Assembly: GCA_023014365.1 (NCBI GenBank) | Contig: JAEBUN010000002.1 | Location: 1,922,001 to 1,986,000, forward strand | Direction of reading: 5' to 3' | From: Lepiota brunneoincarnata | Taxonomy: Eukaryota; Basidiomycota; Agaricomycetes; Agaricales; Agaricaceae | DNA length: 64,000 bases | Shown here: one piece after another, positions 12,590-24,800 of the stretch | How positions within the stretch are numbered: position 1 is the first letter of the stretch | Layout: each line of letters starts with the position of its first letter | Position numbers and translations under genes: made by a program | Notes under the pieces: generated by a model | Seen by the model: only the letters and a program-made list of their open reading frames with translations | The model's database searches: none | What the model was told of the DNA's origin: nothing

Positions 12590-13582
12590 CTACTGATTGC
12601 GTAACTCAGCAGCCCAGAGGATTAGGTCATCCCGCAACAGCTGGAGGATGGTCAGTGAATCCCGCATGGTCTGATCCATCTGGACATTGGTCTGGTCCAA
12701 TGATTGAATAGCATCGTCGAATGCACTCTTGGCTAAATGACAAGCCCGCTCGGGACTCTTCCGGACATCTAAAAGCATTCAGCTATCATTCCCTGTGCTC
12801 AATTGATTTCACTCGCCATGATAGAACACAGAAAAGTTGAGGGCTAGACCTAACCGCGTGGGGTGCAGCGGCTCAAGCATAGCTTGTGCATGTTTGTAGG
12901 CCATCTTGTACGCATTGAGAGATTGCTCTCCGTAACGTTCGCGGTCCTTCTTGAGGGCGAATTCGGCAAGATACCGGAAATAATCCCCTTTCCTGTTGAT
13001 CGCCAAGTTGGCACCAGCACGAGTGTGGTAGCCACACGCACGCACATTTTAGAGTAGAACACCGTTTCCTCACCTGGGATAGCCGCAGGTAGGAGTTGTC
13101 TGTCGAGGAGGTCTACAATATCTTTGCAGACGTCGGTCAACTCCCTCCCGATCTTTTCACGCTGCTGGCGAACAAGATTTATCTCCTGCTTAAGTCGAGG
13201 CGAAACCTGGTATTTCATATGTTGGAGCTTCTCTACACTGTCCAGGACTCGCCAACTGTTCCGCAGAGAATTCGTCAAGTTCTTGTACGCAATAGAGAGC
13301 AAGTTGCGTTCGTCGATAGTCAGTTGTGCACTGTGCTGACTGGCGATAAGCTTGATCTGAGAAACAACATCTACCCACGAGATGGTAGCCAGATGAGGGG
13401 GACGAGCTGCAGGATGGGGAGAAAGGCATCGAGGACGCACCTTCATACCGCTCGGCTTCCGAAGCGAGTTCAGCAACCAAGAGACATTCTTCACGAGGCG
13501 GGCCAACTCTGACCTGACGGGATGCGAAAGTCAAATACCAACCGTGTGCGCTCTGGATTAGGGCCGTACTTACTGGAGTCAT
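12590..13582 (-). CDS. Divergent 14-3-3 family protein
   Basis: About 235 residues from five or more exons, start at 13582 (MTP, then an intron). Family segments appear in order: [65 protein letters not shown] joined to [28 protein letters not shown] joined to [20 protein letters not shown], and [15 protein letters not shown]. The phosphopeptide-binding basic and Tyr residues (K of AYKN, R of SWR, RY of FRYLAEF) are present, so binding of phosphoserine clients is plausible. It departs from usual fungal 14-3-3 at many conserved positions (the helix 3-4 region [13 protein letters not shown], and no LTLWTSD end). This suggests an extra paralogue rather than the housekeeping copy. The last intron (12769-12816) fits only as a GC-AG intron. 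Confidence 0.85.
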
Positions 13583-13876
13583 TGCACCGGGTCGAAACGG
13601 CCGTCAGGAACAAAACACCCCATCCAGTCAGCCGTGTTTATGTATCTCCTGGGCTAGGGTATCAATTGAATAACAGCTCTACCACAGCTCTGGTATCACA
13701 AAAACGTGTATGCAATGGGGTAGACAGAATTCAGTTCCAAGCAACCCTTCTGTTTTCAGATAATGGTAATCTCGGTGGGTATAGGGTTCTTCCTCAACAC
13801 GCGGAAGTCGTTCTGAACCCTGGAAGTCGCAGTGCATAAATTGATCATAGGCTTTATGGTCAGGGGATATATATGG
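13583..13876. other. Short intergenic spacer, 14-3-3 promoter side
   Basis: This segment lies upstream of the 14-3-3 start and downstream of the aminotransferase stop. No ORF with family resemblance and no repeat was seen. Confidence 0.5.
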
Positions 13877-16116
13877 TCACAGCAAATTGTCACCACCAAA
13901 GAAAAATTCTTCCAACACCGCCGCCATAATTTCAGTTGCCTTCCTAAGATCCTGAGGCTAAAGAGCCGGGGAGAGATATTTAGTTCATTTTCACAAGTTT
14001 TGATATCAATTGACCTACGTTTGCGTTGCTAAAGCTAAGTCGAAAATGGCCGGGACCCTCCCTGTCATCATCGCTGGCATCTCCCACGGACGAACTGAAC
14101 ATGGCACCTGTGATCCCGTCAGTTGACAATGGTCACGACTAGCAGTGCAGTTGGATTAATCCCTACCAGGACCAACCAGAACGCCGGCTTCCGCAGTCAT
14201 CGTCCATAATTTGGTCTCCAGTTGCTTGTAGCCGACTTTCCTGAGGGCTGGATGACTCTTAAAATTAATTTGCAACTAGAGGTTCCCAGTAGGTCAGAGT
14301 GTCTAATTCGTCGACAACTGGCTTACCCAAAGGAACATCCCTGACGTTGGGGGGACAAAGGTGAAGATGGGGAATTGTTTATCGGGGTCAATAAACTTCT
14401 CGGCCCAGTAAGAGTTAGGTCCCGTCGACTTGGGCTTGATGTATCCGTCGTAAACCACAGCACCCGTGGTTTCTGCCCGAGCTTCTAAGCGGAACGCATC
14501 GGCAAAGGAGTCAAGACAGAAATCTCTTCGCTCTCGGTACTGCCCCCTCAAGTCTGGGTGACTTAGACTGGGCTATGGGTCTTTGGAATAAAAAGAAACG
14601 AACCCTTCAGCCAAGTTACGTAGCCATCGAATTTCCAATTCAACAGTAGAGACGTGACAAGGGCCTAGGTGAAATCCACCGAGTTTCAGCGTTGGGTGCG
14701 TGCAAGTGCGTCGATCTTACTTGTCCGAACCCGCAAGGCATTTGCGTGCTGGTTTCGCTCTGTCTCTCAAACCGTTCGGCAAAGATACGATTGCAGGTGA
14801 ACCAGCCCAGTCGGCAACCCGGTGCAATAGTCTGATCATGATATGCAAGGGCGCTGGGCAAGGGCGAGTGGGACCTACTTTGGAGAAACTGTCCAACCTC
14901 ACGACCCGCCCCTGGTAATCCAGCCTACTCCAGAATTAGATAAAATCGAGAGAGAAGTCTGTAGAATGCAGCGATACCTGAGATAGCTAGGTACTAGGGA
15001 GGCAAGGAAGTCCTCGTTCGTCTGGTGCTTGGGGGTAGGTCGTTTCCGCTGGGGCAAATAGGACCCTTCCTGGATGAAATAATACGGATCATCCTCCACG
15101 ATGATCACATCTACATTCGGCGGTGATGAGAAGTATTGAGACACAGACCACTGATGCATCCTACCAAACTTTACGCAAATTTCATAGATCTCCTTCTTCC
15201 TCTGAGCGTGCATTGTCTAGTAACAATGCAACGTGTCAGATGATACAACGTGATTCCCAGCTTTGCTTACGGCACCGGTGGGGTTTTGGCCCACAGGAAT
15301 AGTATACATTAGGCGGGGTCTGTTGATCGTTGAGCTTGAGGAAAAGGCGGACGGCTTCGGTACGTACCTTGCCGTTCCGCGCTTGGTTTCGTCCCATGTC
15401 CGAGAGGATGTGGAAGAGGGCATCGCTTCGCATACCCTCTGAATCTAAGGGAATCCCAACTGCTTTGATTGGGAAAGGGTGCGCGGCCGCGATTGCTGAT
15501 GGATAAGTCCACTCGTCTGTTATGATTACATCTCCAGGGTTGCATAGAGTCATAACAGCTTTCGTCCAACCATCGGTATTTCCAATGTGCACCAAGGTGG
15601 CCCAATCCGAGTAGGCTGGCTTATAGACCCGTTCCACGAATTCTTTGATGAACGTCTGCAGCTGCGGCAAGCCAGAGGCAAGACCGTACTGAAGCGCCGT
15701 TGCCAAGTCAAAGTCATCCGGACGTGCAGCGTACTTCGGAATCTTGATCTTATCCAACTTTCTCCCTTGCCCACGGGAAAAGAGCCTCGTTACCCACGAG
15801 AAAAGGGTAGAACTAGGAGGCGGGGAGCCAGCAGGGAAAGCATTTTCTCCATATGCATTAGCCGAGATACAGTCGAATGGGAAAAGGTCAGGATGAGGAA
15901 GGCCTAAAGAGAAATAATTGAGAGTGTGAGCTGGCACAAATTCTCGTCAATACCTCCAGCCAAACTTATGATACCCTCTCGCCCCCAGTATTTGTGAAGA
16001 CTCTTGAGGGGTGATAGCGTTCGGGCGCGCGCCAGTCGGGATAAATGATGAGATAAATCCACTGCCTCTGGCAATGCGTTGTGTTGGCTGTTCATGGGTG
16101 GATCAGAGGCTTGCAC
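13877..16116 (-). CDS. Aromatic/2-aminoadipate aminotransferase, PLP fold type I (Aro8-like)
   Basis: Spliced gene whose N-terminal exon starts at 16116 (a second in-frame Met at 16095 is as likely) and whose end reads FFFGGDNLL before the TGA at 13877. Recognisable segments: KYWGREGIISLAGG, YFSLGLPHPDLFPFDCIS, LATALQYGLASGLPQL, VHIGNTDGWTKAVMTLCNPG, DVIITDEWTYPSAIAAAHPF, VIIVEDDPYYFIQEGSYLP (the Asp/Tyr PLP contacts), LDSFSK, and after an intron TIAPGCRLGWFTCN. The lysine of SFSK is the expected Schiff-base residue, and the intron falls directly after its codon. The family (yeast Aro8/Aro9, kynurenine and 2-aminoadipate transaminases) moves amino groups between aromatic amino acids or aminoadipate and 2-oxo acids. 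Exact substrate cannot be read from sequence. Confidence 0.9.
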
Positions 16117-16235
16117 TGACGCCGGTGCTTATCTGCCCATTGCGTTTACGAAATCCCCGCCCTTGGGAAAGCAGTCGGCTCCCGTCCGAGCATGGGACTT
16201 TGCAAAATGAAAATAGTACAACACGTGACACAATG

Positions 16236-17007
16236 TTATCTCTTTGACCGTACATATATTGATACCCCGCAGCATAGTCGTAGAAGTTTCGAGCAGCAGA
16301 CCAACGACATCGATGAATACCTGAATGCCAGGTAGTACTGAAGTCAGCATGGAGCCATAGCCCAGTAGTTCAGACTGCTTACCTTTCGGTTCCCGAAGCA
16401 AAAATCACAATGGCAAGTCGATGAAATGGGATGCATGCCACAGGTAACTCACTCATGGAATCACAGCTTGAAATTGCAAAGGCCGTGTTGAGCTCATCAG
16501 ATTTGCATCCAAAAGCCCCTGGTTGATAGTCTGGAGTGGGACTGATGTTGAGGACACAGCCTGGACTTATTACACAAGTGTTAGGTGGTAAAGAGCGATA
16601 TTCATACAGATCAGTCATAAAAGGACAAGACGTGAAGGAATGGATAGGAGGATAAAGACAATGCCCTATAATCGAACACTGCAGCAATGTACATGACGTG
16701 GTAACTTCCCTGCCACACATTGAGCCATGCTTCGGCCGTTCGTTACGTCGCTCTTTGGTTGGATGTGGAATGGCATCGCAGAAGAAATGTTCTTGAAGAA
16801 AAATGCCTGTCAACTACAGTGATTAAGACTAGTCATAGAGAGTTTGCGTACCTCGAGAGAGGTCACTCTGCATCCAAACAAGAAGCGCGATGGACGCGAA
16901 CGCTCGGAGGTCGCCTCAACGCTGGGAGGTAACGAAAAAGCCTGAGGGACTGATAAGCGAATAAAACGACTTTGACACAAGGGAGAATTCACCCTTGTCG
17001 TGTGCAT
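16236..17007 (-). CDS. Doubtful hypothetical protein, three-exon model
   Basis: A frame opening at 17007 (MHTTRVNSPLCQSRF) can be joined across a GTACGC...TGTAG intron to an open stretch of about 430 nt (16379-16813). A GTAAGC...TTCAG intron then leads to a short last exon ending TAA at 16236. All phases match, which is some support. The product (about 220 residues) has about 16 cysteines, no clear signal peptide, and matches no family I recognise. The segment lies directly upstream of the aminotransferase on the same strand, so it may be only a promoter with chance open frames. Confidence 0.22.
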
Positions 17008-17557
17008 GCGAGAAAGGCAAAGGTGGGGTCAGCCCGAGGGGCAGGGGGGATGGTTCTCTCATCAGCTTTTATGCTTGAAGCATCTTACTACTTTGGTCGA
17101 TTGAGTTGGAATACATGATCGATGGGCGATAAAGTGATCGATAATCCTGTGGAAGACAACGGCAGAGTGCGGCATATCGTCCCAAGGTTCACGGGAGAAC
17201 CACAGAATCTATATCGAACCTCGACTTGGGAAAAGCCGCAACACCAAATGGCTTGCCAAACAATGAATTGATCTGAATCACGGCAAAGGCCGCTGTGACG
17301 CGGTGTTTGGGCCAGTTACCATAGTAAGAAAGGTACTTGCTTAGGGCCGGTCGAGCGCTTCGAAGACTGTTGGTAAACGTCCAACAACAACAACAACCAT
17401 CAACGTTCACATAACCCTCATCTTCTTTTTCGGAGGAGGCAGAGTCGTTCAGTGGTTAGTCGGAAGTGGGTGTAGCGAGGTCAGTGATAGTAATTCAGGG
17501 CTTCTTCCTCGTGTTCCTCTTACAAAACTGCGTAGATCAGAAGTTTAGGTTTCGAGT
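17008..17557. other. Intergenic, upstream of the zinc-knuckle gene
   Basis: No coding frame with family resemblance. It probably carries the promoter and 5' leader of the gene starting at 17558. Confidence 0.4.
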
Positions 17558-18383
17558 ATGGCATATCAATTTTCTAGGAAAGGTTGCTTCAAGTGCGGCA
17601 ACCGTGCGTGTCTTCTCGCTTTCTCCAAATCATGAGAAGCTGACCGATTGTCTTTAGTTGGTCACATCGCTGAAAACTGCTCCTCTGAGCAGCGCTTATG
17701 TTACAACTGCCGTCAACCTGGACATGAGTCGTCTGCTTGTCCCTCGCCACGTACGGTGGCTACTAAACAGTGCTATTCTTGTGGCGGAGTCGGCCATATA
17801 CAAGGTACAGCTGGCCGCTTGCCGCACCTTCCCTGTTCAGAGAGACTAATTTTGGATGTCCAGCGGAATGCCCCAGCTTAAGGGTTCAGCACGGCGGTGG
17901 CCAAAAATGTTATGTGAGATGAAAACGTTTACTTTTGGAGTTGCTCTTTGACACGCGCAGGGCTGTGGTCGTTTGGGGCATATCGTTCGCAATTGCCCCA
18001 ATCCCACCACCCCTGGAGCCGGCTTTGCCTCTCGTACTCCTCCCCCAGGCCGGACTCTCAACATGTCTACTTTGCCCCCTGTCAAATGTTACCGTTGCAA
18101 TGGTCCTAACCATATGGCAAGGCACGTGCTCTTATCCTACGTGTGGCGCAGGGTTCTAAGCCTAGTTACAGGGACTGTCTTGCTGCTCCTAATACTATGG
18201 CTAACGATTCGGTTCCCACGGGACCAGCCGCTAACAACAAAAACAAAACCTGCTACAAGTGCCAGCAGGAGGGCCATGTAAGTGGATTCGGTCAAAGTCA
18301 ACCTCCAGACCTCGGATCCCAACTTACCGTTACTGCATCAGATTGCTAGAGATTGCCCCGATAACGCCGAGTTTGTTGGGTAA
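17558..18383 (+). CDS. GIS2: CCHC zinc-knuckle nucleic-acid-binding protein (GIS2/Byr3/CNBP type)
   Basis: Small protein built from successive CX2CX4HX4C knuckles, read across several introns. MAYQFSRKGCFKCGN joins LGHIAENC, then CYNCRQPGHESSAC, CYSCGGVGHIQ joined to AECPS, CYGCGRLGHIVRNC, CYRCNGPNHMAR joined to DC, and CYKCQQEGH joined to IARDCPDNAEFVG before the TAA. That makes six knuckles, within the range of the family. These proteins bind single-stranded RNA and DNA and act in translation control and stress granules. The first two exons share the GN/LGHI split typical for fungal orthologues. The join before DCLAAPN requires a GC-AG intron at 18122-18171; every alternative with GT breaks the knuckle or the frame. 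Confidence 0.92.
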
Positions 18384-18997
18384 AACTACTAGAATCCCAT
18401 CTACATATGTCGTTCGACCTGTTGCCTCTGTAGGATATTCCGCCTGCTAAGATATTGTGGCAAATCCTCTTGCCTTGTTTGAAAACCTTGCAATACGATG
18501 ATCCTTCAATTGTGGATACATCGCGAATCGATTGCAGCTTCAGCACTTCAGCATGAGCGAGTTCAGGCTGATAAACTAGATGAATCTGAGCATCTTGTCC
18601 CTGGTCAGCCTTGTATATAGTGCACAAGAAGCCTTATGGTGCCGATGATTCGACGGGGAAAGTCCTGAAGAACTGAACCTTTGTGATTCACAGCATCAGC
18701 GCTTCAGCTCTATTCTAGGAATGAAACCCTCTTTGACACGGTGGAGCAGAGATGATAATCGCAACTGGCCATAAGTCTTGCGTGTGATATCCAAGATAAT
18801 ACATTTCCCACTCGAAATAAAATTGCATTAGGATACTATTCGAATAGGGGTCGGATGTATTCAAATTTCTGAGAGTTCTGGTGGCCTATAGGTGGCGTCC
18901 ACTGTCTACTGGAAAGTGAGCGCTAGAGGAAGGACCCTCAGCGCACATAAACATGCACAAATATCTCTTTGGAGAGGAATCTGGTGAGGGTTGGGGT
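18384..18997. other. Intergenic between GIS2 and COQ10
   Basis: About 610 bp without a frame I can support on either strand. It probably contains the GIS2 3' UTR and the COQ10 promoter. Confidence 0.4.
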
Positions 18998-19782
18998 ATG
19001 TCCTTGTGTTCCACTGCTCGTATAGGCCTTCTACAATGGCGGTTTCGTTGTGTCCTCCGGCGTTCTCTGTTCAGCTTACCGGATCTTTCCTCCCTGTCTC
19101 CCTTCGGCTCTCAACCAGACGTCCAGAAATATCATGAACGCAAAATTCTCCCGTGTGTAGGAGGTCATCTGCCCTGGCCAGATTCACTTATCTTTATCCC
19201 TGGACCTCTAGGTACTCACAGAAGGAGCTATATGACATTGTATCTGATGTTGCATCCTATCCTCGTTTCCTGCCTTTCTGCACCGGGTCGCGCATTCTAA
19301 GACCATTAGCCCAAGAACCGGGAACATCGAGAACATCGACCATGGACGCCGAGTTGACAGTAGGTTTTCTGTCCTTTAAAGAAAGCTACGTGAGCAAAGT
19401 TACATGTCTTCCATATGAATCCGTGGAGGTGGGTGTTCCCTTTCGTTTTAGTCGATCAAACACGAGGCGATGAACTCGAACGTTCTGTTCTTCATCACAG
19501 GCTGTCGCTTCTTCCTCCACTCCCCTTTTCAAGACTTTGACGACCATATGGGGGTTTCAGCCCGTGTCGCCGCAGTCACCACATCCCTCAGCAAAACCCT
19601 TGCACTTCCTTATAGAGGCGGAGGCACCTGCGCCCACGCTTGTGACTCTCGATCTTGTTTATGCGTTTGCCAACCCCCTTCATGCTGGTGTTTCTGCAAC
19701 GTTCTTTGATCAAGTCTCGAAACTCATGATCCAAGCTTTCGAGCAACGTTGTCTCTCTATATACGGACCTGGTAGTCGTTAA
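18998..19782 (+). CDS. COQ10: Coenzyme Q-binding protein COQ10, mitochondrial
   Basis: Three exons. Exon 1 from the ATG at 18998 encodes an Arg-rich, acid-poor leader (MSLCSTARIGLLQWRFR) typical of a mitochondrial targeting peptide, then QKYHERKILP joined by an intron to YSQKELYDIVSDVASYPRF. Then LPFCTGSRI, LTVGFLSFKESYVSKVTC and YESVE, joined by an intron to AVASSSTPLFKTLTTIWGF. The C-terminal part has VTLDLVYAFANPLHAGVSAT and FFDQVSKLMIQAFEQRC. This is the START-like (SRPBCC) fold of the COQ10/RatA family, which binds ubiquinone and is needed for efficient respiration and CoQ synthesis in the inner membrane. An upstream in-frame ATG at 18953 is possible, but the leader from 18998 looks complete. 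Confidence 0.93.
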
Positions 19783-20020
19783 TTTAGGGAGGACAAGAGC
19801 CGTATTTCTTGCGTTCTTCTATCGGCATGGTTTCATCAGTGATATATAATTGTTTTCATATGAAAAAAAATCCCAAGGCATCTGAACCACGATGTTTTCT
19901 GGCGACTCTGTTCTTGGCTGCGTAAACGAATGTATCCTCGATTTCTCACATCTTCAAATCCCGCTGCCGGTCTCAGACGCTTGTATTGTACATACGCTTC
20001 TCTACCATAAGTCGTATCAA

Positions 20021-21405
20021 TCAAAGTTTGCCCCTGGAAGTGGTCTGCACAGTAAATCCGAGTCGGGGGAAGTGGACGTGAATGGTACCCTTCTGTGCTT
20101 GGACCTGGATGATCAATTCCTCCCGGTTTAGAGCGACCAGCTTCCCAGCCGTTGGGAATTTGCTACCTTTGAAAATAAATTCAGTTATCGATTTTAAGGC
20201 ACTTGGCGAATGAGGTCACCTGTATCTTCCGGCGCTACTCGGACATGATCTCCTTGCTTCAGGCCCAGTCGTTCACCCTCCAGGGTATTGAAACCGACTA
20301 GGGACACTGGTTCGTGGGATGAATTCACAATTAATTCTGCCGCCTCCTCGCCCTTTAGTTTGCGTGGGCTGGGCTGGCCATTCCTCCGTTTTTCGATGAA
20401 CGCGGACATACGCGAGAGCCACTACGAGCTGGTTAAAGGAATGCCCTCGCGATCCGAGGGATATTTTACCTTGAGTGTTCTGGGGAACTGCTCCGCATCA
20501 TAGAGGCTTCCTACGCCGTGGAAACCGCCGGTCCAAGCGAGTACGAAGTGAACTGAGATATCGGCAAGACTAGGGAGTTCCGTGTCGAACAGCCACTCTC
20601 GGTCATCGCTCAGTTGTTCCTCTAGCAGTGCCTGGGACGTGAATCAGTGAATACGAGGCGATGCTATATGTGTTTGAGGTAGGGCATACAAACTGCGAAG
20701 CAAGTTTGCTCATGGTCTGCGGCCTTGCCGCGCTAATGGCGTTCACATCAAGTGGGGCACCGAAGAACTGCGTGAAATCAGATCAGAAATTGGGGCCTTC
20801 CGGCTGGGGTAAGAGAGGGTGCTCACAGCGCTCCTGTCCTTGATGAAAGCATCAGGTAGTTTATCCCAAGGTAAGAGCATGGGGGCAAGGGAGAAAAGCC
20901 GATCCACATAATACTTAGAAAAAGCTTTGATCAAACCAGTATCGGGACTCCCTCCATGTTTTCCGCGAGGGAGCAGTGTCCCATATCCTGCGGAAGGGGA
21001 AAAGCGGCGTTCCAGTGCAGAAGTGATCAGGCTTGTTAACGGATTTGAGTTATTGACGATGATGTATTGTCCGGGAAACACAGACCTTGTGTCACAGTAA
21101 ACGTCATTACCTATTGCCAGGATTGGGATCCTCCGATATGTAATTCCAAGCAGGTCGGTGATCTCGGGGCGAGGGAGTGCAGGTGATACCTGACAGGTCC
21201 CGCGGATGAGGACACTTCGCGAGAGGAGCCAAGGAAAGAGAATACTTGCGTTAACCCATAAACAATTGATACCCTTGAGAAGCAAGGCGTTGTCTATCTT
21301 ATGTGAGTAAGGAGACGCATTGTAGCTGGACCAATTCCATCATCATGTTGTTTGTCAATGAGGGCGGACCTACCGATACAGGATAACTGGAGGATCTGTG
21401 GTCAT
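20021..21405 (-). CDS. Glutathione S-transferase-like protein with C-terminal extension
   Basis: Start at 21405: MTTDPPVILYR joined by an intron to YNASPYSHKIDNALLLKGIN. Then PALPRPEITDLLGITYRR, IPILAIGNDVYCDTR and SALERRF form a thioredoxin-like GST N-domain. A helical C-domain follows (YYVDRLFSLAPMLLPWD, WLFDTELPSLADISVHF). After it comes a segment of about 100 residues beginning FIEKRRNGQPSPRKL. It contains VSLVGFNTLEGERLGLKQGD and is joined by an intron (GTGACC...CAAAG) to GSKFPTAGKLVALNREEL, ending VQTTSRGKL. This tail is not part of a standard GST and probably corresponds to the beta-rich C-terminal domain of a fungal GST-like family. The frame without the last intron would stop at 20194. 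Because the downstream frame is strongly protein-like, I prefer the 20021 end. Substrate unknown. Confidence 0.82.
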
Positions 21406-21896
21406 GGTGGCGAATGGGGTCAACGGTCGCCGTTGTGAGAAAGGGGGGGGGGGATATTATGTTGTAGTCTCGACCCTCGAGAACACTTGCTTTAACATGT
21501 GAACTTGAGTATTACCGGCTATTGTCGACTGTTTACTGATCCAAAGGCTGGGGCTTCCACGCATTGCTTAGCCGGACAGGTCACAATTGCCATCAATGAG
21601 AAAGTCCCGCGCGCTCCCCGAGCCGCAAAACCGGGAGCAACAGGATTCAACTCTTAAATGAGAGAACAGCACGGTTGTCGAGCTGAGATATGCATTGCCA
21701 GCGGTGAACGGTAAACGGAGTACGAGGCTGGGGTGGCAGGGTTGACGGTTGTTGTTGAGGGTGGTTGGACAGCCACGTGCGGGCCCATCACCGCCCCCGT
21801 TTCTAGTTGACTCTAAAAAAGACTTCGCGCTCATTCTTTACTACCACCACTCTCCCTTCCCCCCCTTTTTCCTACCAAAGGCTTCTGCAAGACCCC

Positions 21897-24800
21897 ATGG
21901 GCGATTATAAACCCCCTCCTCCCTCCACCAACTCTCAAGCCAGGGGCGAACGGTATGGTGATCCCTTCGCCGATCGCCCCCGTCAAACCCATTTTGCTGA
22001 ACAAGAGCGCCCGTACCACGGATCCCCTGGGCCACGTCCATTCGAGAGTTCAACCAATCTCCCTTCAGATCTCGGAGGCCAAGACAACTACGACGACGAG
22101 GAATACGTGGAGAAGCAGCCCTTGAACGCTGGCCAGTCATTCGCTGGCGGCTTTTACCCTCCAGCGTAATTGTTCCCCCAATCCATAATCAGTGTTTTCT
22201 GACGTGTGCCCTTGTAGCCCCGTCGATCCCTACAGTCCTGGGAGACCCGAATCCATTGTATCAACCTCCACCAACGGTGTTGACAGTGCCTGGAGACGAC
22301 GCCAGACCATCAAACGTGGTGTCACCCGCAAAGTCAAGCTCACGCAGGGCAACTTCATTGCTGACCACGCCGTTCCAACCCCCATCCTCAACGCTGTCGA
22401 GGCCAAGTGGAAACAAACCAACACTAACGAATTCTCGTATGTGGCGCGTGCTCCTCATGTCCAGGCCGAACTGACAGCCCGTTTACTCCTTGCAGCCACA
22501 TGAGGTACACTGCGGCGACATGTGACCCTGACGAGTTTTCTGAGGCAAACGGCTGGTCTTTGCGCACAAAACTGTACAATCGTAACACCGAAATCCTCAT
22601 CGCCGTCACGTCCTACAATGAAGACAAGACCCTCTATGCCAGAACCCTCCATGGTGTTATGCTGAACATCCGTGACATCTGCAAGACTAAGCAGTCAAAA
22701 TACTGGCGAAGGCATGCCGAGGAGGGAACCCCCGGTTGGCAAAAAATTACTGTGGCCCTCATTGTCGATGGCCTTGATGCGATGGATAAGAATGTGCTCG
22801 ACATTTTGGCCACCGTTGGTGTTTACCAGGATGGCGTCATGAAGAAGCAGATTGACGGTAAGGATACTGTTGCCCATATCTTTGAGGTAAACTCCTTTCT
22901 TTCGAGTCTCATAGGGTGGCACGAATTTAATTGATGAAAAACAGTATACCTACCCAACTGTCCGTCGACGCGACCCCCCAGCTCGTACTACCGAGAGAAA
23001 ATGATCCCAACAATTTAGTGCCCGTTCAGATCATCTTCGTTCTGAAGGCCAAGAACCAAAAGAAGATCAACTCGCATCGTTGGCTCTTTAATGCTATCGG
23101 CAAGATACTGCAGGTCAGCATAATTGACAGTCGCTCTGCATGCATTTCTCACATTTTGTATCAACTAGCCTGAAATTTGCGTTCTTATCGATGCCGGTAC
23201 GAAACCTGGACACAAGTCAATTTACTACCTGTGGGAGGCCTTCTACAATGACCCCAATCTGGGAGGATGTTGTGGTGAGATCCATGCCATGATCAAGGGT
23301 GGAAAGAAACTTTTGAACCCATTGGTTGCTGCTCAAAACTTCGAGTACAAGATGTCCAACATTCTCGGTGAGACTCATTGGAAGCACCGATTGCCCCTAT
23401 ATTTATACGTCACGTATAGATAAACCCTTGGAAAGTAGCTTTGGCTATGTCTCTGTGCTCCCTGGTGCTTTCTCTGCATATCGTTTCCGCGCCATCTTGG
23501 GTCGACCTCTTGAGCAATACTTTCACGGCGATCACTCTCTGGCTGACCGTTTGGGTCCTAAGGGTATCTATGGGATGAACATTTTCACCAAGAACATGTT
23601 TTTGGGTACGTTACTACCATTGTCTGTCTGTTGTCGCGCCCTCACTTTATATCAGCCGAGGATCGCATTTTGTGTTTCGAATTGGTTGCGAAGGCCAAAG
23701 ACCGATGGACCCTCACTTACGTAAAACCTAGCAAGGCAGAAACCGATGTACCCGAATCTGCTCCTGAACTTATCGGTCAGCGTAGACGTTGGTTGAATGG
23801 CTCCTTCGCTGCCTCTGTCGTAAGTATTTTTTTTGCAGATGCGATCTATATGCCCTTCCCAACCTTCTTATCACAGTATGCCCTCGTCAATTTCTTCCAA
23901 CTTTATCGTTCCGGTCATGGTGTCATTCGCATGTTCTTCTTCCACATTCAGGCTCTTGTACGTTTGGTCGTTCTCATCAGACTCGCCACATGCTGACCAC
24001 ACTGGTCAACAGTACAACATTTTTTCTTTGGGCTTCTCTTGGTTTGCACTTGCCAACATGTGGCTCACTTTCAGCATCATCATCGACCTCCTCCCAGATC
24101 AAAACATTATCATCTTTGGTACCCCCGAGGTGGTGAGTATCCATCCTCATCTTCGCGCTGCACCTTGAAAATGATACTGGACCCCTTTAGACGCACTGGG
24201 TCAATCTGGCACTCAAATGGATCTACCTATCCTTCCTTGCTCTTCAGTTCATCCTTGCTCTTGGTAACCGGCCGAAGGGCGAACGAATGGCATATGTTGT
24301 CACTCTCTGGTAAGTTGTTATATCACAGAAGTTGAGCATTTCAAACCAATGTTATATTAGGGTCTACGGTATTCTGGCGGTTTATCTCCTTGTTTGCTCC
24401 TTCTGGCTGACTGCTGTGGCCTTCAAGGTTGGTTGGAGGTGGCAATCTAGCTTCAAACATTAATGACATTTTTTTCAGAATATCCCACAACAATTGAAAG
24501 ACAAAACTCAGGGCGAAATTATTGCTGCGTTCTTCACACCCCCGATTGGTGCCCTGATTGCAGCAATGATATCAACCTTCGGTATCTACTTCATTGCATC
24601 ATTCCTCTATGTGAGTTTATATGCTAGTACCATCCTCCACCCACTGACGAGTCCTAGCGGGACCCATGGCATATGTTTTCAAGCTTCTTCCAATATCTCT
24701 GCCTTGCACCAAGTTTCACCAACGTACTCAACGTATATGCATTTTGCAACCTGCACGACGTTTCGTGGGGTACAAAGGGTAGCGACAAGGCAGAAGCTCT

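Noticed and set aside
16340..16400. tRNA-like stretch (GCCCAGTAGTTCAGACTGC)
   Set aside because: No matching acceptor stem or T-loop could be paired around it.
19892..20131. Plus-strand 79-codon ORF after COQ10
   Set aside because: It is antisense to the last exon of the GST-like gene, whose frame is the protein-like one.
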